Assembly: GCA_003952965.2 (NCBI GenBank)
Contig: CM025849.1
Location: 34,995,942 to 35,059,941 of the forward strand
Length of the DNA stretch: 64,000 bases
Source: Morella rubra
Lineage: Eukaryota > Streptophyta > Magnoliopsida > Fagales > Myricaceae
Direction: 5' to 3'
The notes below the pieces were generated by a model. That model had not been told where the DNA came from. It worked only from the letters and a program-made list of their open reading frames with translations, and ran no database searches. Below are positions 60,662 to 64,000 of this stretch, piece by piece. Position 1 is the first letter of the stretch. The number at the start of each line of letters is the position of its first letter. The position numbers were made by a program, and so were the translations under genes.

Positions 60662-63131
60662 ATGGATAAGTTTGTGATAAGAAAGCCACGCAGCGTGGAG
60701 TCGTCTAGTACTCCTAACGTGGCTACTAATTCTGAAACGGATAGTAGTTCAAAAAGACCTCGCATTATGTTTAGTCCAAATGATATTATTGCTGACCCAG
60801 GGTTACGTAAACCTATTGAAGAATATGATGTTGGGATTAGGATCAAGTTCGTAGGAGTACTTGATCAAAGGTCCTTTTCAACCCCATGACCATGATTTTC
60901 CCAAGAAGTAATACGGGCAAGAAATGAGGGGTTTTAGGAAGGTATGGTTTAAAGATTTTAATTGGTTGGAATATAGTGTATCAAAGGATGAAGCATATTG
61001 CTTGTGGTGCTATCTGTTTAGGCGACCTAGAGAGGGAAGTCCGGGGGAGATAAGTTTACATCTACGGGATTTAGCAATTGGAAAAAGGCAGTGGAAGTTT
61101 TTGTGAACATGTTGGTGCACATGATAGTGCTCACATGAAGCTAGAAGACAATGTGAAACACTTGAAAATCAGCGACAAAGTGTGTCGCACATGTTATCCA
61201 CACGGGCACAATCAAGAGAATGCTTATCGCATTCGTTTAACAGCGATTTTAGATGCCATTCGTTATCTTTTGGCAAGGATTAGCTTTTCGTGGTCATGAC
61301 GAGTCTGAGAGTTCAATAAGGAAGGGCAATTTTCTTGAGCTTCTAAATGTGTTTTGCCAACGTGATGAAAAGATTACTAAGACACTTAACACTAATGCTC
61401 CTGGAAACAACCAAATGACTGCTCCAAATATTCAAAAGGAAATGGCGAGTGCTTGTGCAGCTCAGACCACAGTTGCCATCATTAAAGAAATTGGAGATGG
61501 ATTTTATTCTCTTATGGTTGATGAGTCTCGAGATAATTCAGTGAAGGAGCAAATGGCAGTGGTTTTGAGATTTGTGAACATACGTGACAGGTGATTGAAA
61601 GGTTACTTGGTGTGGAACATGTTCCTAATACTTGCTCTGAATCTTTTAAAAAAAAGTATAGACAAATTATTTGCAAGACATGGGTTGTCAATATCCAGAT
61701 TGAGAGGTCAAGGGTATGATGGGGCATCAAACATGCGAGGTGAGTTCAATGGGTTGAAGTGACTCATTTTGAGGGACAATCCTTCTGCTATCTATATCCA
61801 TTGTTTTGCTCACCAACTTCAATTGGCTATTGTGGTATTGCAAAGAATAACTTTCAAGTTGGTGATTTTTTTAATTATACTTCCTCGATTGTGAATATGG
61901 TCGGAGCGTCATGTAAAAGGAAAGATGCTTTTCGGCAAAGTTTTCATGAGAATATAGTGGAACGGTTGGACAAAGGAGAGATTTCTAGTGGAAGGGAAAA
62001 AAAATCAAGAAATCAGTCTCACACGACCAAGTGATTATTATATTTCATTATAATATTAATAGACTATTTTTTTTTTTTTTTTTGTTTATAGTTTTATAAT
62101 TCCTATAATATTGTAGGTGACACTCGTTGGGGTTCATACCACCTTACAATAATCCGTCTCTTCACTATGTGGTCATCAGTATTGGAAGTGCTTGAACACA
62201 TAAAAGATGATGGAACTCTTCCAGAATAAAGATCCACGGCTATGAGTTTGATGGATAAGATGGAAAATTTTGAGTTTGTATTCACAATGCATCTGTTAAG
62301 GAATATATTTGGAATTACAAATGAATTGTCACAAGCCTTACAGTGTAAAGATCAGGATATTGTTAATGCTATGGGTTTGGTTGGAGTTGTGAAGGAACAG
62401 TTACAAGAAATGAGAGATATAGAATGAGATGGATTTTTGGAAGAAGTCAAAACTTTTTGTGTGGATAAATCTATTAGTGTGCCGAATATGGAAGACATTA
62501 TACCAACTCGTAGTCGTTCGAGGCATGGAGGGCAAACAATTACTTATTTCCATCATTTTCGTGTGGAAGTGTTTTGCCAAGTTATTGATTTGATCATTCA
62601 AGATGAATAATCGGTTCACAGAAGCAAATACGAAGTTACTTTTTTGCATAACATGCCTTGATCCAAAAATTCATTCTTAGCATTTGATCATGCTAAGTTA
62701 CGTCGTCTTGCTGAGCTTTATCCAGAAGATTTCACAGTAGATGATCATTTGATACTTAAAAATTAGCTTAATACCTATATTAGAGATGTCAGAAGAAATG
62801 ATACTTTTTCTGGGCTTCAAGATATTAGAGGTCTTGTTATGAAGATGGTTGAGACAAAAAGAATATTCTATTTCCATTAGTTTATCGACTTATTGAGTTA
62901 GCATTGGTTTTACCAGTTGCGACTGCGACCGTTGAAAGAGTATTTTCTGCGATGAATATCATCAAGAGTGATTTGCGTAACAGGATGGGAGATGACTGGA
63001 TGAATGATTGCATGGTAGTGTACATCGAGCAAGAAGTTTTTAAAAATATTGAGAACGAAGCCATTTTGCAACATTTTCAGAAGATGCAAAATCGTAGGAT
63101 GCAATTGTCATCTCTCAGTCGTACTACATAG
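60662..63131 (+). pseudogene. hAT transposase (TTF zinc finger, DUF4371-type, hAT dimerisation), decayed
   Basis: The reading begins MDKFVIRKPRSVESSSTPNV. A TTF-type zinc finger follows (WFKDFNWLEYSVSKDEAYCL, then WCYLF), then a DUF4371-like part (FRGHDESESSIRKGNFLELL; TVAIIKEIGDGFYSLMVDES; GDTRWGSYHLTIIRLF), then the C-terminal dimerisation region LVLPVATATVERVFSAMNII, SDLRNRMGDDWMNDCMVVYI, ending near 63131. A probable GT-AG intron lies at about 62031-62115. At least six stops or frameshifts (near 60887, 61104, 61590, 62228, 62425, 62608) make it non-functional. In plants such genes are often annotated as zinc finger MYM-type protein 1-like. Confidence 0.9.
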
Positions 63132-63307
63132 TACGGTACGTGTATTTAATTATTTTTAATGTTTTTAGTCTTTAATTTTCGATATTATAACTCTAAGAAA
63201 ATTTTTTGCATTACGAAGGAAAAACAAATTTCTTATCATTTTGCATTTAAAGTTCGACCCCCATGAATTTTGATCCTGGATCCGCCACTAAGCTAAACCC
63301 CGACAAA

Positions 63308-63648
63308 GGTTCATTTTTTTTATTAAAAAAAAATACAATGGAAGCAGTGAATCACACAGTAATGGATATCCTCGCTATATTGCCCACTGGTACTGGTACC
63401 GTTGGGCTACGATTATCGATACAAAGTAGGGTTGTTCATCATTAGGTCGAAAATGACTAAGTCCAACCAGTGTTGGGTCATTTTTTTTATTAAAAAAAAA
63501 AATATGATGGAAGCAGTGAATCCACAGTAATGGATATCCTCGCTATATTGCCCACTGGTACTGTTACCATTGGGCTACGATTACCGATACAAAGTAGGGT
63601 TGTTCATCATTAGGTCGAAAGTGACTAGGTCCAACCGGTGTTGGGAAG
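63308..63648. repeat. Tandem duplication, two units of about 170 bp
   Basis: Units 63310-63480 and 63481-63648 share ATGGATATCCTCGCTATATT, GGGCTACGATTA and AGGGTTGTTCATCATTAGGT. Differences are a few substitutions and short indels. They belong to the dispersed repeat into which the hAT element inserted. Confidence 0.85.
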
Positions 63649-64000
63649 GCCCGATTCAGCTTTCAGCCCAAGCCCTATAGAAACCGTGGCCCTCAGTTGG
63701 GTCCTCGGTTTCAGGGGTTCAACCCATCGAAACTGAACCAAGGGTATAAGAGTAATTGGATATTTTTTTTAATTTTTTTTAAAATATTTTTGGAGTGTTT
63801 CTTCTCACTCTTCAAAAAAATTTGCGCTACCCCCCCCCCCCCCGAGCCTCATTTCGCACAGCACAACCTCTCTTCTCTCTGTCGCCTCTCCCCACGACCG
63901 CACGACGCCACTCGCTGCCTCCTTGATGAGGACCTGGGTTCTAGACCAAAAGACATGTCTTAAAGTTAGAGTTATTCAAACTCTCTTATTAAGTATTCTA
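63649..64000. other. Right end of window, repeat-derived, no gene
   Basis: The sequence continues the dispersed repeat (CCCGATTCAGC, TTGGGTCCTCGGTTTCAGGG), with a C-run at 63831-63842. No supported ORF. Confidence 0.45.

Larger units (their letters stand above)
59054..63290 (+). mobile_element. hAT-superfamily DNA transposon, 4.2 kb, TSD AGCTAAAC
   Basis: Ends are CAGAGGCGGATCCAGG on the left and, read inward, TAGTGGCGGATCCAGG on the right. The 8-bp repeat AGCTAAAC flanks it at 59046-59053 and 63291-63298. Eight-base duplications, short TIRs and an internal hAT transposase on the + strand all agree. The 5' non-coding 1.6 kb contains CT-rich tracts (59347-59385, 59640-59880) and a minisatellite. 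It is inserted in an older dispersed repeat. Confidence 0.93.

Noticed and set aside
1-64000. tRNA, rRNA, CRISPR arrays or phage-type systems
   Set aside because: No matching sequence patterns were noticed by eye. The dispersed repeats are plant transposon termini and simple repeats.

Overview
The window is nuclear DNA from a flowering plant, almost certainly a eudicot. It holds an extensin-type cell-wall gene family, a spliced BIG BROTHER-like RING E3 ligase, a TIR-NB-ARC resistance gene (this class is absent from grasses) and many plant transposon families. Long stretches are AT-rich and gene-poor, and there is one 1000-N assembly gap. Only one gene looks fully intact, the RING E3 ligase at 45.9-50.1 kb on the minus strand. 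Part of the interest lies in the duplication history and in how mobile elements have interrupted it.

Layout. Positions 1-5 kb carry an extensin gene on the minus strand, its promoter and its upstream DNA. The same unit recurs at 36.6-42.6 kb, so this is a tandem segmental duplication. Copy 2 is nearly continuous. Copy 1 is split: 1-4995, then a 17-kb retrotransposon nest (4996-21879), then 21880-22501, then an 11.4-kb CACTA transposon (22502-33899), then 33900-34137. Copy 2 supplies the empty site for the CACTA insertion and shows its 3-bp target duplication. Copy 2 in turn carries a Mutator-type MITE (40286-40791, 9-bp target duplication) that copy 1 lacks, and copy 1 carries a truncated LINE (about 2945-3435) that copy 2 lacks. 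Two more decayed extensin pieces (34705-34965 and 44935-45060), all on the same strand, show that the family was once a larger tandem array.

The first nest contains a dead Ty3/gypsy element with gag, protease, RT, RNase H and integrase remnants on the minus strand. A solo LTR of Sirevirus-like Ty1/copia type (5358-6642) sits in its integrase. Long gypsy-type LTRs lie at 9.7-21.9 kb and are interrupted by a second CACTA element (about 10716-18565). That element carries a frameshifted Transposase_24 gene and two further Sirevirus-like LTRs. The second nest (22.5-33.9 kb) contains a 425-bp hairpin, another Sirevirus-like solo LTR, an AT-rich minisatellite, a fragment of a putative plant transposon protein, and a 3.8-kb gypsy LTR that itself contains a TRIM.

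From 42.6 to 45 kb there is a nearly identical local duplication. From 45.9 to 51.35 kb lies the RING E3 gene with its TATA box. Around 55.2-57.65 kb is the TIR-NB-ARC gene, with a nonsense codon inside its TIR domain and its 3' half lost in the gap. From 59.05 to 63.29 kb is a complete but decayed hAT transposon with an 8-bp target duplication. I saw no rRNA, tRNA, CRISPR or prokaryote-type operons. I found no convincing new molecular system; the strongest leads are structural (nested insertions with paralogous empty sites, a long hairpin, a duplicated small secreted-peptide ORF, and divergent palindromic modules in LTR U3 regions).
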